A stretch of DNA of 64,000 bases, from positions 12,864,278 through 12,928,277 of the forward strand of contig CM033120.1 in the NCBI GenBank assembly GCA_019321725.1, written 5' to 3'. A model generated the notes under the pieces. It was not told the DNA's origin and did no database searches. It saw only the letters and a program-made list of their open reading frames with translations. This DNA comes from Paulownia fortunei (lineage: Eukaryota; Streptophyta; Magnoliopsida; Lamiales; Paulowniaceae). The translations under genes were made by a program, and so were the position numbers. The first letter of the stretch is position 1. Every line of letters begins with the position of its first letter. Below, in pieces: positions 62,101-64,000 of the stretch.

Positions 62101-63524
62101 TCAGCCAAGTTATTATGCTCTAGCCTATAAAATATTCATACTTCAAAAGTTCACGCAAAATTGTTAATATGAATCTTTAGTCAGTAAATTTCAATCATGT
62201 GATGGATATCCTGGTTCTTCATCCTGGGATTTATTTGTGAATTCATTTCGTAGATTGTTAAATAGGACCAGTCTTTGACTAAGATGACATAATGAATATC
62301 ATGAATTGAATCTTCAAGAGTTCTTTAGTGGTGCATTACAGAACAGATGGTGCTAAATGTAGTCTTATCCTCCAATTGATGGAGATATGATATAAGTTAG
62401 AATTGGCTGTTCCTTCCTCTCTGATGTTTCCAATTATTTTATTTGTGAATTCATTTTGTAGATTGGTTAAATAGGACCAGTCTTTGACTAAGATGACATA
62501 ATGAATATCATGAATTGAATCTTCAAGAGTTCTTTAGTGGTGCATTACAGAACAGATGGTGCTAAATGTAGTCTTCTCCTCCAATTGATGGAGATATGAT
62601 ATAAGTTAGAATTGGCTGTTCCTTCTTCTCTGATGTTTCTAATTTTTTTATTTGTGAATTCATTTCGTAGATTGGTTAAATAGGACCAGTCTTTGACTAA
62701 GATGACATAATGAATATCATGAATTGAATCTTCAAGAGTTCTTTTGTGGTGCATTACAGAATAGATGGTGCTAAATGTGGTCTTATCCTCCAATTGATGG
62801 AGATATGATATCAGTTAGAATTGGCTGTTCCTTCCTCTCTGATGTTTCCAATTTTTTGGCTTAACGGATCACATCATGTTAGATTAGAAGCTAAAGCTAT
62901 ATAAATGACTCATGCATAGCTCACCACAGTTATGAACCTCCCTCGCTATGGCAGGTCCTCAAAGTAGCAAAGTGATAATGATCCTTATGATTATATCTGT
63001 TGAATATGTTTAAAGTAGTGATCTTTATCTGGGAAGCTTAGTAGCTTCTATTAGGTCTCACATTTTTCCTAGAGTTTCACACGTATGTTTCCTCAAATGT
63101 AAAAGCAAATCAGCCTTCAACTTTCATCTGGCATGATCTTCATGGGTAACTTTTCATGTCGTGCTGCATCTGCTTACCTCGTTATATCTACTTATTTCTG
63201 ACCCTTTATTTTAAACAGATCCCGTCAGATGGCTTTCGAGCTGCTTCCAAGCTCCAGATTCTGGATCTAAGTGGCGCCGCAGGTTCTTTACCAGAAAACC
63301 CAGCATTTTCGAGCTTACCAGAGCTGCGGGAACTTTACCTGAGGTTTGTTTGTAAGATAGGTGTCACAACTTGCTTCCTTTGCAAGTTAAAGTTGTTAAC
63401 TTTTCCTACATGATTGGGCAGAAGGATGCACATATCAGCTTTTCCTTTGGATATATTGACTTTAAGACAGTTACAGATTCTTGACTTGAGCCAAAATTTC
63501 CTTCAATCAATTCCAGAGGTCATA

Positions 63525-63570
<46 letters not shown>

Positions 63571-63571
63571 C

Positions 63572-63603
<32 letters not shown>

Positions 63604-64000
63604 ACTCTATAGATATTATTGCAAATTAGTTTTCTTCATCTCCACTTGAATATTTTTTCAATGTATTAGGTCTCTTCCATACTAACGGCTTGATGAATGG
63701 CATTTTTTGCATCGTTTATATGTAATGATTGTGTATAGAAGTGCAGAGTAAGAGCTTGTAGTGCCTATTATTTATATTTAATGATTGTGTATTGAATTGC
63801 TGATATCGAGCTTGCAGTGCCTATTATTCTAAGGTATTGGTTGGTTTATGACTTGTCATCCAATTACACAAGAAACTATTTTGAAAACTCAATTATAAAC
63901 TATTAATTAAGGTCAGTATATCTGATTATCTCTAATTATTGACAAAGGCATAAAAATTAGATCTTTTGTTCCTTTTTTGTTCCAACTACCTTGTGCAGCT
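56183..64000 (+). CDS. LRRC40-like intracellular leucine-rich-repeat protein, 3'-partial
   Basis: Leucine-rich-repeat scaffold resembling animal LRRC40 and the plant protein At3g15410 (recalled); biochemical role unknown. Exons: 56183-56247, 56377-56440, 56564-56700, 56813-56899, 57422-57497, 58330-58404, 58524-58593, 58681-58758, 58894-58954, 59065-59143, 59329-59419, 60351-60411, 60493-60560, 60740-60810, 61048-61185, 61714-61818, 63219-63343, 63422-63518 and probably one starting at 63999. Phases agree across all junctions, giving 516 codons before the edge. The N-terminus [20 protein letters not shown] precedes about 20 LRRs of 23 residues, e.g. [38 protein letters not shown] and [16 protein letters not shown]. 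There is no signal peptide, membrane segment or kinase. Intron 1 uses a GC donor. Homologues are about 580-590 aa, so the last ~70 residues lie outside. Confidence 0.94.
62231..62856. repeat. Three tandem copies of a ~208-bp unit inside an LRR-gene intron
   Basis: Units start at 62231, 62439 and 62648 with TTATTTGTGAATTCATTT, and each runs through CAGTCTTTGACTAAGATGAC and ATTGGCTGTTCCTTC. They differ by only a few substitutions, so the amplification is recent. All lie in intron 16 (61819-63218). Confidence 0.95.
63526..63604. repeat. Compound (TC)n(TA)n(GATA)n microsatellite
   Basis: A TC tract runs directly into a TA tract and then into about seven GATA units. It lies eight bases after the exon 18 donor of the LRR gene. 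Confidence 0.93.

Noticed and set aside
1..64000. CRISPR array, prokaryotic operon, viral or rRNA/tRNA gene content
   Set aside because: No regularly spaced short repeats with unique spacers, no viral protein motifs and no rRNA or clear tRNA cloverleaf were seen while reading both strands; the tandem repeats present have no spacers.

Overview
The window is nuclear DNA from a flowering plant, most likely a eudicot. Genes are split by GT-AG introns, intergenic DNA is very AT-rich with many AT, CT and GA microsatellites, and every recognisable gene belongs to a plant family (CMP-KDO synthetase, chloroplast thioredoxin m, RMA-type RING ligase, P-class PPR, FAR1-related, MLO). Species cannot be fixed from sequence alone. 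The genes are unrelated housekeeping and regulatory loci; there is no operon-like or defence-island organisation.

Layout from the left. 1-3679 (+) is the 3' part of a CMP-KDO synthetase gene cut by the window edge. 5024-6629 (+) is thioredoxin m. 8.1-14.1 kb is AT-rich intergenic DNA. 14.2-17.2 kb (+) is an RMA-type E3 ligase with a 2-kb 5'-UTR intron. 18413-18970 is a MITE with long terminal inverted repeats and a 9-bp target duplication, i.e. Mutator-like. 19883-22053 (+) is a two-exon mitochondrial-type PPR gene. 22773-26853 (+) is an eight-exon gene for a highly charged, probably nuclear protein. 27970-28973 (-) holds short coding-like pieces resembling a decayed F-box/FBD gene. 29448-30215 (-) is a short FAR1-related factor with a 5'-UTR intron. 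34472-34696 (+) is a candidate secreted peptide. 35550-42629 (-) is a complete 15-exon MLO gene (561 aa). 43.4-49.2 kb is AT-rich intergenic DNA. 49196-54651 (-) is an intron-containing but frameshifted, 5'-truncated copy of the nuclear/nucleolar GTPase NUG2/NOG2. 56183 to the window end (+) is an LRRC40-like leucine-rich-repeat gene of at least 18 exons, cut by the right edge.

Exon structures were built by hand. I required GT-AG (or GC-AG) borders, continuous phase across every junction and agreement with family motifs; for CKS, TRX m, PPR, the charged protein, MLO and the LRR gene every junction keeps frame. The most informative oddities are the NUG2-like pseudogene, two GC-AG introns (MLO intron 3, LRR intron 1), the MULE-type MITE and several private tandem duplications (78, 106, ~208 x3 and ~415 bp). 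I found no evidence for a previously undescribed biological system; the closest things to new biology are the small secreted-peptide ORF and the uncharacterised charged nuclear protein.
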